NCBI GenBank assembly: GCA_022478985.1
Contig: JAKSZP010009196.1
Location: 372,001 to 436,000 of the forward strand
Origin: Massospora cicadina
Lineage: Eukaryota > Entomophthoromycota > Entomophthoromycetes > Entomophthorales > Entomophthoraceae
DNA length: 64,000 nucleotides
Direction of reading: 5' to 3'
Positions 33,900 to 45,499 of this stretch are shown piece by piece. Positions within the stretch are counted from its first letter, which is position 1, and each line of letters begins with the position of its first letter. The position numbers were made by a program, and so were the translations under genes. Below the pieces are notes generated by a model, which saw nothing but the letters and a program-made list of their open reading frames with translations, ran no database searches and was not told where the DNA came from.

Positions 33900-35200
33900 T
33901 GTAGTTCAATCAGGTCATACAGACGATTGTTTTTGGGTGTTTACAGGTGGAATATTGGTAGTATTGTCACACCATCCGTGCTGAGGTGTTTAACTCCTGC
34001 TTGACCTATTATTTTGAAATAATACCATTATAGTATGACAGCCCAACAGGCAAGGCATTCATATGGATCATTCATGTTTCTTAACCAACGGAGAGACACA
34101 TGATTTGTGACTACTTTGAAATGTACTCCATATAGATAAGGCTTAAAGTGCTCTATAGCTCTGATTACTGCTAAACATTTTTGTTCAGTACCTGGGCGAT
34201 GTTTTCATTTTTGCTTAATACATTGGAGTAATACTTGATTGGGTAATCCACCCCATCTTCATCCAGTTTTGCTAAATTGCACCAAGTACATCACTGGCAT
34301 TGGTATACAGGTAGAAGGTCTTGTTAAAGTCTGAACATGACAGGATTGGTGCTCCTAACAATCATGCCTTCAACTTTGCAAATGCCTGATCCTGCTCTAA
34401 GCTCCATTCAAACTTCGTCTCTTTAGTCATCAGGTAGGTAAGGGGCGCTGCCAAGTCCGCGAAATGGGGGATAAACTGCCTGTAGTACCCTACCATTCCC
34501 AGGAACACTTTGACGTCCCTCATACTCTTTGGTGGCTCCATTGCCACGATTGCGTTCACTTTCCTATCCCAAGGCTTAATTCTGGCTGGGATAATCTCAT
34601 GCCCCAGGAACTCCAGCTGCTCCTAAGGAAGTCACTTGCTTCTCTTCAATTTAAGTTGGATGCACAAAGCTGCGTGAAGACCTCCTGGAGAGCTGCAAAT
34701 GTTCTTAAAACGTGCAACTGATCACATTGATGCCGTTTAGGTATACCAACACACTCAATAAGTCAAGATCACCAAATATGTGATCCAACGCTTGTTGGAA
34801 GATTTCAGGGGCATTACATAGCCACTGAGGCATCCTCATGGGTTCAAAAAAATCAGCTTCTGATTAAGGCGCATTACTCCTAGTCCTCAGACGAGAGCTC
34901 CCTTAGCCAATATATGCTGGCTAGGGCCATTGCCAAAAAGTTTTTCACGCCACCCAGGCGTTTCAAAGCATCATTGATGCATGGCAGAAAATAAAAGTCC
35001 TTATTGGTTATATTGCTTAGGTGATGTTAATTCACGACTACCTTATGGGTCCCACCCTTCTTGAGTACTGGCAACAAAGGAGATGCCAATGGGCTCTTCA
35101 ACAGATTAATTAGATTGGCTTAATCTAAATAATTGAGCTCTTATGTGATAACAGCGTTCTCCAACTTTAAACAATGGTAAGGTTTGGACTTGAAGGGGAT
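33900..35200 (-). pseudogene. Element D reverse transcriptase and RNase H (broken)
   Basis: The thumb piece 34559-34362 is well kept (SMRDVKVFLGMVGYYRQFIP, FEWSLEQDQAFAKLKA). The palm lies upstream: PLPRLNDALKRLGG-like sequence near 34980 and the catalytic box near 34745-34730 as Y-L-N-G instead of YLDD. RNase H follows towards 33900, with TNAS where TDAS is usual (about 34300) and stops after it. It is inactive on at least three counts. Confidence 0.7.
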
Positions 35201-35720
35201 AGCAGAACTTATGTCCATCTTTTGGACCTCCCCTTTATACAAATGTTAGTAATTGGGTCGATGCTGAAGATGTCTTTACATTCATTCAAAAGTTTGCCCA
35301 ATTCTCTTTTGTTTTTTAAGGATCACACTCCCAACCCTGAGCTCATTAAAACCTCTTACTGCATGTATGGACTTGATATCTTGGCTACAGTTCAGTCATT
35401 CCAGTGCTACAACCTGTACCTTTCTCAACACATATTGGTTAGGTAGTGATATTCCCAAACAAGATTAAACTCTACAGAGTAAGTGTTATTATAGAATATT
35501 GGTAGTACTCTGTGATCTTGCTCTCAGATCCCAACTTAACTGTACAATTTTAAGATAGATTCAGGAGTAATATTTAATATGATTGACAAGGTCATTCTGA
35601 GTTGGTCACCTGGTTGGATCTCTAGGGTTCAATGGCACTTAGAGGAATCCCTTCCTCTGCGCTCATGGTAGGCGGCAATTTCTTTATACCTTCCTATGTT
35701 AAGGTGTAATGATTGGGATA
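35201..35720 (-). pseudogene. Element D protease-RT linker
   Basis: This decayed spacer between the protease and RT remnants has no complete motif. The plus-strand open frame at 35174-35446 is regarded as antisense chance. Confidence 0.35.
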
Positions 35721-35736
35721 TATAAAGTGGTCCTTA

Positions 35737-36110
35737 TCAACCAAGCACTACATTGTTTTTGTGGTATAAAGTCCTCATTTTCAACACCAGGGAGAGTTGA
35801 TAGCTCAAGATGCTAACTGTGCTAGTGGTAAAATCGATATTTGCCCCAAAGTCCAGTAAGAACTGGGTCATGATCAGGAAAACATAGTGGTTATTGTCCA
35901 ATACCACTGCTGGAGCTGTCAGTAACATGCGCCCAAAGCGTAAAGGCAACGCTGAATAAGGTCCTTAGGAGTGGGCAACTTCATGTCCTGCAGTATGGTA
36001 ATTCACATTATAGTCAATGTCAGGCATAAACTTGAGTTTCTTAATAAGTTTGAAGAGGATAATGTTAACTGTAGCTCCAGTGTCCAGTATTGCCAAAAAG
36101 GGCACCACCT
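35737..36110 (-). pseudogene. Element D aspartic protease (triad intact)
   Basis: The minus strand at 36073-36084 encodes D-T-G-A in the context AILDTGATVNIILFKL. The open piece 35949-35737 continues with MPLRFGRMLLTAPAVVLDNN, matching the LPLRFG...APA.VL.NN..D part of element A's protease. A stop lies between the two parts (about 35970). Confidence 0.7.
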
Positions 36111-36279
36111 GGATGATTACTTCCACCTTTGTTACATCTTTAATGAAGGGGTTTCCAGTAGTAGGTCGTCGTTGGCAGATTCATTATACTGTCTCAAAGA
36201 AACATCACTTTTATTGGCCTTGATAGTGTCTTCTACATCTGATGTCAACTTATTAAAGGTAGACGCAACTAACTGCTCT

Positions 36280-37765
36280 CCTTATTCACACTGAATTGAT
36301 CACTTTTGTAGGCTTATTTGCTTGGGCCAAATAGGCATTACTTGAGGCAGATCCATCAGTGCTGTGAGCTTTCAATCTAACCGGTATAGCCACCACTTTA
36401 GGTGCCACTAACACGTGGTGACCCGCACTAGCTAAGTCTTCATCCTCATGATCGTCCTCACCCTCAGTGTGGAGATCCACCCAGTTTATGGCTTTAAATG
36501 TATCCTTTCAAGGGTTGGTTCCTTTTTTTAGGTAACTAATAACAGGATTTATAAAAGTGCCCAGGTTGGTGGCAATTGTGGCATTTAAATTCTTGACGTT
36601 GCAAGCGTTCAGGAGGCTTATTACTCTTCTCCTTTAACATGTCAACCTTACTGTTGGCGCATAAATGGCCTTATTGACTCATTGAGGTGTTGTAGGTGAC
36701 ATTGCCTTAAATTAAAATTTGTACGTCCTTTATACATCAAGCAGCGCCTCTTTAGGCGTTTTGAAGGATGTTACACTTTTGACCACCAGAGTCATATGCA
36801 TCTTCAGATTAAGATGCTAGTCTAACGGACTCAGTAAAGAGGTATAAGGTAAGAAGATCCATTATTCCTGTGGCCCATAACTGCTTAGCCTTGAATTAGT
36901 AACAAGAAGCGTAATTCACAACTGACTCATTTTTTGACCATCTTCATTAATAGGTTATCTTGTTTCATATTATGGACATCCTGTTCACTTATGAACTTGA
37001 GAGTAAGATGTTCTTTATTTGGTCCAAGATAATCTTGTCTCAAGCTTGTGCTGAGGATTTCATGGGCTCGCAGCTCATGCATCCTTATACATAGCAAGAC
37101 TTCTTCGATTGCTAGCGCCATCAAAGTTATTTTCATACATCTGAGTGAAACTCGCAATTGTCTCCACTTCAGGTGTATACATAGCCCTGAAGTACAGTTT
37201 GAAGTTGAGATCCTCACCAATAGGATCGGCGTGAATCATAGTCAGCTGAGTACAAGTTCTGACAAGCTGTGGTGAATTCCTTTGAGCGGTCCACATAGGT
37301 GCCTCCATGCAAGTTATAGGTCATGTAGAGGTAGGCCGGTACAGTATGCATCTGTGCCTTCAAATTTTCTATACTTATATCCATTGCAAACAGCATACTT
37401 TCATGATGTTCTAAGCGCTCTCCATATTCATTCAGAGTGGTGATGGCTTTGCCATTCAATTTTTGAGGAATACGAGTCTCTCCTCAAAGTTCTTAAGTAA
37501 AGCTTACAATTTCACAATAGGTGATGATCCTCTCATGATAGGTAGTAAGGAAATTCGGTTTCATCTATTAGTCTCATTGACACGCTCAAGATCAGGGTGT
37601 ATATCATGTCCTTGAAATTTCAGGGTATGGAGTCTAGTATGAAGTGTATTATTCTCCCTCACTCTAAGTTCAGAAGATTCCTCTCCGTGATATACCTCCA
37701 TATCTGCATCATCCTCAACTTGCTCAGAAGATCTATCATGATTATTGCTAGGGCCTGATGGAGCC
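36280..37765 (-). pseudogene. Element D gag with intact CCHC knuckle
   Basis: Open pieces at 37767-37561 (acidic N-terminus beginning MAPSGPSNNHDRSSEQVEDD, a plausible Gag start just after the PBS), 37459-37214, 37308-37075 and 37220-36927 cover a helical capsid in three phases. The knuckle CHNCHQPGHFYKSC lies at 36542-36583. The piece 36480-36286 links to the protease. Single-base frameshifts separate otherwise long frames, so the reading is fairly secure. Confidence 0.7.
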
Positions 37766-37782
37766 ACCCTGTAGTGAACACA
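37766..37782 (-). other. Primer-binding site of element D
   Basis: The minus strand reads TGTGTTCACTACAGGGT, matching the shared site TGGTGCTCACTACAGGG at most positions and adjoining the right LTR. Confidence 0.6.
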
Positions 37783-38199
37783 AAAGTCAGCCTGCCAATC
37801 TCAACTCGAATAATATAAAGGCTGACTCGCTGCTCAGGGGGTCTACACGCAGATTAGGCACCAGACAACCTTTGCTAACTTCACAATCGTTCTCACTAAG
37901 AAAATACTCCTTTGATGATACCCCTAGTAGCATTAATTGCTTGGTTAAATGTCTGCGCTCAAGAAGAACTTTCTTGACAATCATGGACTTTTTTTAAAAT
38001 GGGTTAGCACCTGGGACTCAATGAGAATCTTTCCAACCTTTTTCTTGGCGTTACCAGCTCCAAGGTTCCTCAACAGAGAGAGTCTCCTTCCAATTTGGCT
38101 AATTCCAGACTGGTTATGACGATTACTACACCTTATATAACAAAAGTGTAAACAAAAGGATAAACTTAAAATCCTGTAGATAGGTTTTTATTTTTGGAT
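37783..38199 (-). repeat. Element D 5' LTR, first part
   Basis: This is the counterpart of 31549-31950. It is cut by a solo LTR at 38200. Bases 38195-38199 (TGGAT) are the solo LTR's target copy. Confidence 0.75.
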
Positions 38200-39293
38200 T
38201 GTTGTGATTTTTTTGCCCACCTTTCCAGCTTCCTAGGTTATCTGCTGGTTCTCTAGGGGATAAGACCCACTATTAAATGGATTAGATATTGGTTTTCCTC
38301 AATTTCAGGTTAATAATGTCTGGAGGATTTTGGGTAATTTTCATGATTTGAAACTATTGGGAATCATTATGGGTGAATGCTTAAGATCTCATTGGGAAGA
38401 GTTGTGGATAAAATTGGGCATCTGATAGTTGATTGCTGATTATCTATAAGGTGTACCAAGTTGGGATTGGTTGGGTTTCGTCACTGACTGATTGGGAACT
38501 TAATAAGCAGTTGTAAAGCGATGATGCCACCTGCAACTAGCAAATCAATTAGTTGGTTCAAGGCCTTTTATAATGGGTAATGAGTCCCATTACCCTAGAA
38601 GGTTGATAGCCAAATGTGGCTGGTTAGCTGTGATTGAGTGGAAGTGTTAGGGACACGTTTTTGGTTTTTTTTTTCATTTTTAGGTCTCTGAGATGTCTGA
38701 GGGAGGAATCTTTAACCTGGCGAAGAAGAACATTGTGGTAGAGACGTCATAGAGAAATTCAATGGTAACGGCTGCCATTTCATGGCTGAGGCGCCAACTG
38801 AGGAGTTGAGCGCTGAGTTCCACTATAAAAATTACTAGTTACTTTATTAATAAAGCAGATTAAGATCTTTGTACAATTGCAACTAGCATTAATAAGTTCT
38901 TTTCATATTCAGTTAATTAATGAAGTAGTACAATAATTGTGGACTCTTTTGTGTGGATAATGAGTAAGGATCAGATATCCTTAGAAGAGAAGCAGAACTT
39001 TTTTAAAAAAATCTTCACCAACTCAGCATGGCAGGGATTTAGGCCGAAAACCTCTGAATCTGAGCGTGGATTAAGTTCAGCTGGAATAGGGAAGAAGTCA
39101 CTAATTGTTAAATCAACATCTCGTGGATTATTCCAAGTTTAGCGTTGGACCACATTTGGTTTAATTATTCAACTAGGGGTAATAGTCATTATACTATTAT
39201 TGCTCATATATATCTGTCAAGCAATATGAATTGTGCACATACTGATCCTATGATAATATCTGGGAACAATCATTCAAACCCAGTTTTTCAACA
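38200..39293 (+). repeat. Solo LTR of the element E family, nested in D's LTR
   Basis: It starts TGTTGTGATTTTTTTGCCCA (element E: TGTTGAGATTTTGCCCAT) and follows E's LTR block by block (AGGGGATAA, GGGCATCTGATAGTTGAT, GATGCCACCTGCAACTAG, GGGACACGTTTT). It ends TTTTTCAACA. TGGAT (38195-38199) and AGGAT (39294-39298) are a 4-of-5 target duplication. It is older and more diverged than E's own LTRs. It probably formed by LTR-LTR recombination that removed the body. Confidence 0.75.
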
Positions 39294-39298
39294 AGGAT

Positions 39299-39860
39299 AC
39301 AAAGTGAAGTATGTTATACTTCACGAGGAAATTCAAGATAAATAATACATAATGAGAAATGACTAGGAGTTTGGGGTTTTGATATTAAAAATCTCAAGAC
39401 CTCTAGTCAGACGTCTTGTGACTGCTGCTTTTGTATATGCATCCATTTGAGATAATTATAGTAACTGCAAAATCCATCTTGCAGTAGTTACTTTAAACCT
39501 GGATGTTCAGGAGTCTTTGTGCTAGTCCCCACTTCTGGTTGTTGGCGCATTGTGTTCATATTTGATATTAGTTGATTACAAATCTAGTAATTTTGGTTTT
39601 AACTTTAGGTTTGAGCAATGGCGCTCCTACAATGCGCTTTTCATCATAACTTTAAGCAACTCTTGTAATTGGATGGTTTCCTGATCTGTAATATTTACAT
39701 CCAAACCTTGGATGCTCACATTGGCATGATTCACTCTGCTCTTCCTTTTGTCACTAGTGGAATACAAATTATTATAAATCCATGAAGGATTATAAGGAAT
39801 CTATTTTTATAGAAAGTTTTGGTGGCAACGTCATTTTCATCTAAAAACTCTTTTGACTTG
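39299..39860 (-). repeat. Element D 5' LTR, second part
   Basis: It resumes the D LTR (CTAGTCAGACGTCTTGTG, TAGTCCCCACTTCTGG, GTTTTGGTGGCAACGTC) until E's insertion point. 39856-39860 is the target copy ACTTG. Confidence 0.75.
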
Positions 39861-41018
39861 TGTTGAGATTTTGCCCATATTTTCAGCTGGCTAGATTACC
39901 AGGAATTGCAAGGGGATAATTCCCTAATGCGAGGTGAATTAAAAATCGATTGACCCTTATTTCAAGGTAACTATGTTTGGGAGATTTTAGGTTATTCACC
40001 TGGATAGATCCATCGGGGATCAATCTGGATGATTGCTTAAGATCTTATCAGGAAGAAAAGATGACAAGATAGGGGCATCTAATAGTTGATTAATTATTAG
40101 GTGTATCAATTGGATTGGTCAGGTTTCATCACCAACTGATCAGGAATTTAAGAAGTAAGTTGTGAGGCGAGTGATGTCATCTGTAACTAGTGAATTGATC
40201 AGATGGTTTGTGACCTGAATTAATGGGTAACAAGTCTCATTACCTAAGCAGGTCGCTTGTCAAATATGGTTGACTCACTTGGATTGAGAGGAAAATGTTA
40301 GAGACACGTTTTCTGACTCTTTCTGTTTTAGGTCTTAAGGATGTCCAATGACGGAATCCTAGCCTGAATGGGGAAAACCATCGCTGCTGAGATGAGGATG
40401 GGTGATTCAATGGCAATGGCTGCCGTTTCATTGAGGAGGTGTCAACTGAGGGTTAGGCGCCGAATCCCCCACTATAAATTCTCTAGAATTCACTAATAAA
40501 AAAGTAGTAGTTTTACCATATAGTATTATATTATTTACTAGACTATCACTTTTACTAAAGTATTAGCTTAATAAACTGTATCAGCATCCATTTGTTCTAT
40601 TCTTTCTCAGGAAGATTATTGCTGTGATTGATAATTGGGAGACTCTTTAAGGAAAAGTCTAAGGATCTGAGTGGGGATCCAGAGCTGAAGCAGAATCAAA
40701 TTGGGGATTGTTGCCAACTGTATGTCAAACCAGAGAAACTGTAAATGGGACCTAAGAGAAGATTGGGTTAGATGGTACAAGGGAACAAATCCCTATCTCA
40801 AAACATCACAAGTATTATGAGAGGAAATACTGGCTAAGCTTTGGGCTGAGATCTAGGACTTCCATTAAACTATATATATTAGTCATCGTACTATTATTAT
40901 CAGATTATATCAACTATCATACACCATGAAAGAATTGCACAAAAACTTGAACCTTTGCAAATAAATAAGTTTATAGGGTTATTGTCCATAAAATAATTAA
41001 TAGACTATAAATTTTACA
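39861..41018 (+). repeat. Element E 5' LTR
   Basis: This 1,158-bp LTR starts TGTTGAGATTTTGCCCAT and ends ATAAATTTTACA. It matches 52241-53008 plus 54440-54830 almost throughout (for example GAGGTGTCAACTGAGGGTTAGG and GGGAGACTCTTTAAGGAAAA, each broken only by sparse changes). Confidence 0.9.
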
Positions 41019-41020
41019 AA

Positions 41021-41038
41021 GGGGTTCTCACTACAGGG
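41021..41038 (+). other. Primer-binding site of element E
   Basis: GGGGTTCTCACTACAGGG, two bases after the 5' LTR, matches the shared site TGGTGCTCACTACAGGG apart from the first bases. Confidence 0.65.
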
Positions 41039-41460
41039 GTTTAGTTGAGTAGAAGAACTTAGAAGGATTTTGTATAAAGATGAGTTAAGAAAACTATGGA
41101 CGGAGTTGGCAACTGTTAAACAGATGACCTGAATTAGCGGATCATCTAGAATTTGCAGCCTTGGAAGAAAGAGTTCCAAGGTCCAAGGGAAGGGGATCAA
41201 CCCCAAGATAATTAAGGAAGTTATCCAGCCATATGCCTAACAACTAGTGGACAAGATTTGAGCCACAGATAATCCTGATGAATTTACCAAAGTTCAACTA
41301 GATGTGGCAAACCTGGAAATCACCTTCAGCGTAATAAAGGAATCATTTCCTGACTTATTGGCGCAAATCATTTGCACCCTCGATTTGGCTAATAACGCCA
41401 TTATATACTCAGTAAACACTATATTACAATACATCAAGTGTACATATATAGATATACTAG
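41039..41460 (+). pseudogene. Residual gag-end segment of element E
   Basis: Only about 0.4 kb lies between PBS and protease, too little for a gag. A plus frame from about 41070 shows charged helical sequence with scattered stops (KDELRKLWTELATVKQM; later KVQLDVANLEITFSVIKE). No zinc knuckle is present. Most of gag has been deleted, so this copy depended on other elements or lost gag after insertion. Confidence 0.45.
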
Positions 41461-41880
41461 TGAATTGAGTATGGGTGAGGGCAAGTGTTGACAGCGGAGC
41501 ACCCATTAATATTTTCTTGACCAAGCTGGTGAAGAGTATGAAGTTTACGCCTGACTTGGAACACAAGAAGGAGTTTGGGACAGCTGGGTCAAATACCACC
41601 ATCTCATGTGGAGTGTATAGTGTTCTACCACTTCATTTTGGATCTTTAGAGTAACTGCTCCAGCGATATTTTTGGCCAACCAAAACTATGACATTCTGAT
41701 TGGGACGAAATTTCTACAAAATTACATATCTAAATGTAACTTTGAGGATAGTACGTTGAACATATTGGGTCAGAAATTATCACTGGTCTATCAGAAGGAT
41801 GTGGAAGCTCCACTGAGTAAGAGAAATAACTTCATCAACTTGATATACAATGATGTCATTGTACTTATTTGATACCAACT
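41461..41880 (+). pseudogene. Element E aspartic protease (DSGA)
   Basis: At 41487-41502 the plus strand encodes V-D-S-G-A, then PINIFLTKLVKSMKF. The triad is DSG, an accepted variant of DTG. Further on come YSVLPLHFGS, a stop, and APAIFLANQNYDILIGTKFL in the open piece 41672-41872, the same strands as in A and D. One stop near 41652 and a frame change interrupt it. Confidence 0.7.
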
Positions 41881-42240
41881 AGTTGGTCAGAAACGACAAG
41901 AGATTCCAACAAAAATCCTAAAAAAATTGGTGAATTCCTTTGAGGCTCAAGAATGCGAAATCTATACCGCCAGGATCACAAATATAATTGACATGGTGTT
42001 GATATTAGAGATACTTAAGCTGCTGTATGGGGAGGCCTGAAGCCCCTGGAAGAAGTCCAGAGTAGAGCCTTGGGTGGCTCCTGGAATAATAATGCTGGGC
42101 CATGGAGAAATTCGAGTTCTCCTGGTGAATTTAAGTGGAAACTCTGATGAAGATTGAGAAGAATCAGATTGGTGCATTTGTTCATCTAATCCTATGGCCA
42201 AACTGAGGGAAAACCACAATTTTGGGACCCTCAATGGGAT
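41881..42240 (+). pseudogene. Element E protease-RT linker
   Basis: This broken spacer (about 360 nt) has pieces such as ALGGSWNNNAGPWRNSS in one phase. It corresponds by position to 3571-4250 of element A. Confidence 0.35.
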
Positions 42241-43209
42241 GGGATTACTGCCAGGGTAATAGAGAGTATCAACCTATTGGTTGATCGAGAGCAACTTGCT
42301 GATCTGATGGAAGGGCAGCAAGAGGAGGTGCTTAAATTGTTTGAAATGTTACAGGAAGTATTCGCCCAAGATGACCACAATTTGGGATGCGCGAGAGATG
42401 TGATCCACAAGGTTGATACTGAGGAAAATTTGCTGATAAGGATTAGACTGATTTGACAGTCAAAGACAGTCAAAGTGGTAGTGGAAGAAGAAATCAGCAA
42501 ACTAGTGAAACATAGGCTTCTAGTTCTGTCATCAAGTCCCTGGGCGAGTCTGATTCTTATTGTGAAGAAAAATGATGGTTCTAATCAGGTGGTGATTTAT
42601 TACCACAAGCTGAATAAGATTACCAAAAAGTATTTGTATCTCCTACCAAGAATCTATGATGTGCTAGATCGACTAGGAGAAGCGAAGTATTTCTCCACAA
42701 TGGATCTGATATCAGGATATTGGCAAATCAATTTGCCAAGAGAAGACCAAAAAATGTGCGATTATTACCGCGCAGGGGCTATATATCAACTGGTGAGGAT
42801 ATCCCAGGGTCTGTGCAATGCGCCCACAATGTTCCAGAGGGCCATGGACGCTATACTAAATGACTTGAAGTTTTCATGCATCCTGGTGTACTTAAATGAT
42901 ATCAATGTTTTCAGTAGGACATTTACTGACCATTTACACCACTTGGAAGAAGTACTCATGAGACTGGCCATAGCTAACCTGAAGATTAAGTCAAGTAAGT
43001 GTCACTTCCTCAAGAAAGAGTTGAGATATCTGGGATTCATGATCAACTCTAGTGGATTTCAGCTGCAAGCCCAGAAGATCAAAAACATAGAACAAATGGC
43101 TGTGCCAAAGAGTGTCCGAGATATCCAAGTTTCCTTGGAAATGTCAGATAATATAGAAGATTTGTTTGGGATTTTGCCAGAATTATTGAGCCCTTATTAC
43201 ATCTGTTGA
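42241..43209 (+). pseudogene. Element E reverse transcriptase (YLND)
   Basis: This is the best-preserved LTR-element RT here. The plus frame from about 42241 is open to a TGA near 42456, then 42475-43209 is open for 244 codons. Blocks in order are SSPWASLILIVKKNDG, YHKLNKITKKYLYLLPRI, AKYFSTMDLISGYWQINL, ISQGLCNAPTMFQRAMD, VYLNDINVFS and SKCHFLKKELRYLGFM. The catalytic YLDD is Y-L-N-D: the first aspartate is Asn (TGAT to TAAT). The reading shifts just before RNase H. Confidence 0.85.
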
Positions 43210-43690
43210 AAGATCCAAAGAAAGGATTCATATGGAATGAAGAAGCGCAGAGATCCTTCAATGAGTTACATCAATATCTGATAGATTCTCTGATTTTGAA
43301 GTATCCAAACTTTGCGCAAGAATTTATTATACAAACTGATGCTTCATTGACGGAGATCAGCGCTGTATTAATCCAAGTAGCTGAATTTGGGGATGAACAT
43401 CTGGTGGCGCATGTGAGCTGATTACTCTCAGCCGCTTAGAGGAACTACACCATAACTGATCATAGATGCCTTGCAGTCATTTATGCCTGTAAACAGTTTT
43501 GGGTGTATATCCATTAAACACACTTCAAAGTGGTGACCAAACACTCCTCGTTGCGTTGGCTGTACAATTTGAGAAAACCAGAAGGACTACTGGTCCAATG
43601 GGCATTAAAGTTATAGGCTTACAATTATAAAATTGTCCACTGAATGGGAGCCTCTCACCGAATGTGGATGACTTAATGTGATTACCAATG
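43206..43690 (+). pseudogene. Element E RNase H (broken)
   Basis: The open piece 43206-43421 begins with the RT connection (KKGFIWNEEAQRSFNEL) and reaches FIIQTDASLTEISAVLIQ, which includes the catalytic TDAS. After a TGA, the frame continues with DHRCLAVIYACKQFWVYIH and VVTKHSSLRWLYNL, the conserved later blocks. A few stops only. Confidence 0.8.
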
Positions 43691-44890
43691 GTCCAGATGG
43701 TATACCAGCAGGCTGATGAGTTATTCCAGAGAATGGTCGATGGAGAAATCGTGAACAAGCCCCAAGAAATCCAATATGCACTTCAAAAAGTGATTGAAAA
43801 CACCAAGACCATGGTGGAAAGTTTTCTAAGATTATCAGTGGGAAGGATTATTATTCCTAAAGCCATTGGAAAGAGAAGCTACAGTTAAAGCTGCTCATAA
43901 GGTTGTTTGGTATGAAGCCCTGAGAAAAATGACTGACCATATTTACCAGTACTATTACTGGGAGTCAATTAACTATTATTTCACTGACTATCTAGATTGT
44001 TGTGTGGAGTGCCAGCTGCACAAGCCACATAAGAATACAACTATATACCGATTGGTCTGCCCTGGATTTTCTTGGCATATGGTGTCCATTGATGTGATGG
44101 GACCGCTGATGATAAGCACAGGGGGAGTCAAGTATATAATAGTTGCAATCGATCATCTGATGAGATGGGTCAAAATGAAGGCCCTGGTGAAAGTAGACGC
44201 TACCAGTACCGCGAACTTCATCCTGGATCAAGTAGTATACCAACATGGATGCCCACAGGTCCGGATGAGCGACAAATGGACAATTTCACATCTCATGTGA
44301 TCCCACAATTAGATGAAATAATGGGGATCTGAGGAATCATGTCTGTACCCTACTATCTGGAGATGAACAGACTGGTAGAACGAGTTAATGGGACGCTGGC
44401 TGTGACGCTGAGGAAACTGGTCATAGATAGAACTTCTGCATGGGGAATATACCTGAATTCAGTGATGTTTGTCTACAATATCAGTCATCATATGGCAATG
44501 GGAAAGACGCCAATTAAGTTGCTATACAGGAGGAAGGCTGCGTTGTCACCAAAAATATATTTGGTGGTGGAACCAACAACGGGATGAGTGCTGAGCAGTA
44601 CCTGAAATGATTGATAATTATCCTTACCAAAATGCAATTTCAAACATTTAATATGACTTTGAAGAAAAGGATATGAGCAAAATCAACGGACAATAAAAAC
44701 TGACTGGCCATATCATAATATTTAATAGGTAAAAGAGTTGTCTATTGCAATATGCATGGTTTCTAGAGAAGAAACAAACTGGATGCATTGTGTCAGGTCC
44801 AATTGAGATTATTGCTAAGATGGCGACAGACGCCTACTCTATCAAGAACCTCCTGGATGGAAGGGTAGTAATTTAAGTCCATGTAAGTAT
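43691..44890 (+). pseudogene. Element E integrase (broken)
   Basis: The open piece 43866-44300 holds the zinc region (KAAHKVV..., DCCVECQ) and the core (WHMVSIDVMGPL, IIVAIDHLMRWVKMKALVK, HGCPQVRMSDKW). The next piece, 44339-44587, holds NRLVERVNGTLA with the catalytic-glutamate region and a FVYNISHHMAMGKTPIKLLY end. A decayed GPF/Y-like part follows to about 44890. One stop separates the two halves of the core. Confidence 0.8.
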
Positions 44891-45152
44891 TTGAAGTGAT
44901 GGATCAATTGTAAAAATAACAAAAAAAGAGTTCTCAAAATACTGCTGAACCATAAAGTTAGTTATGTCCTAATGATTAGACCAAGTCTGAAAAAGGACCT
45001 CTTAACCATAGAAAACTGGTAGGTCTAAGATACCTAGGATCTAGTTTGTGGGAAAATAAAAAGATTGACCGCTGAACTGAAACAAGGTCAAATCTCATGG
45101 AAAAAAAAAGAAAAAAATATAAAAATGATAAAGATAAAAAAAATTAAATATT
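44891..45152. other. AT-rich 3' spacer of element E before LINE2
   Basis: A-rich sequence with stops in all frames. No motif is seen apart from the LINE2 target copy that follows. Confidence 0.4.
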
Positions 45153-45167
45153 AAAACTGCATAGAAA
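45153..45167. repeat. LINE2 target-site duplication, left copy
   Basis: AAAACTGCATAGAAA is repeated exactly at 50448-50462, just beyond the LINE2 tail. Confidence 0.85.
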
Positions 45168-45499
45168 ACGCTTTTTTCCCAAAATGATAACATAAGTTAC
45201 TAAGATTTGATTTGAGAAAATAATTAGATAATCACACAGGTGAGATGAGCGAAGTTGATAAAACCCAACTAAACTGAGCAAAAGTCATATCATCAATGGC
45301 CAAAACGGTGCACCCAAGGGCAAAAAACGCCCTGGATGGGGACCAGGAGCCAACGCCACCAAGAAACTCAAACCCAAACACCGCCTGGGTTTGTGGAATT
45401 TACCACAAAACATAACCAAAATATGGAAATACAATATGCACAATCCCTATCAAAAGTGGAACACGGGCTCTGACTCTTCTTAGGGGTAGAATCTACAAC

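Larger units (their letters stand above)
31546..37782 (-). mobile_element. Element D: Ty3-type LTR retrotransposon, left LTR and body
   Basis: The left LTR begins at about 31546 and the body ends at the PBS (37766-37782). The right LTR begins at 37783 and is stretched to about 54870 by nested insertions. Gene order on the minus strand is gag-PR-RT-RNaseH-INT. The protease triad and gag knuckle are intact, and the RT box is mutated (YLNG). It is a different family from A/B (its LTR starts near GTCAGC...GCTGA) and is probably the oldest layer in this half of the window. Confidence 0.8.
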
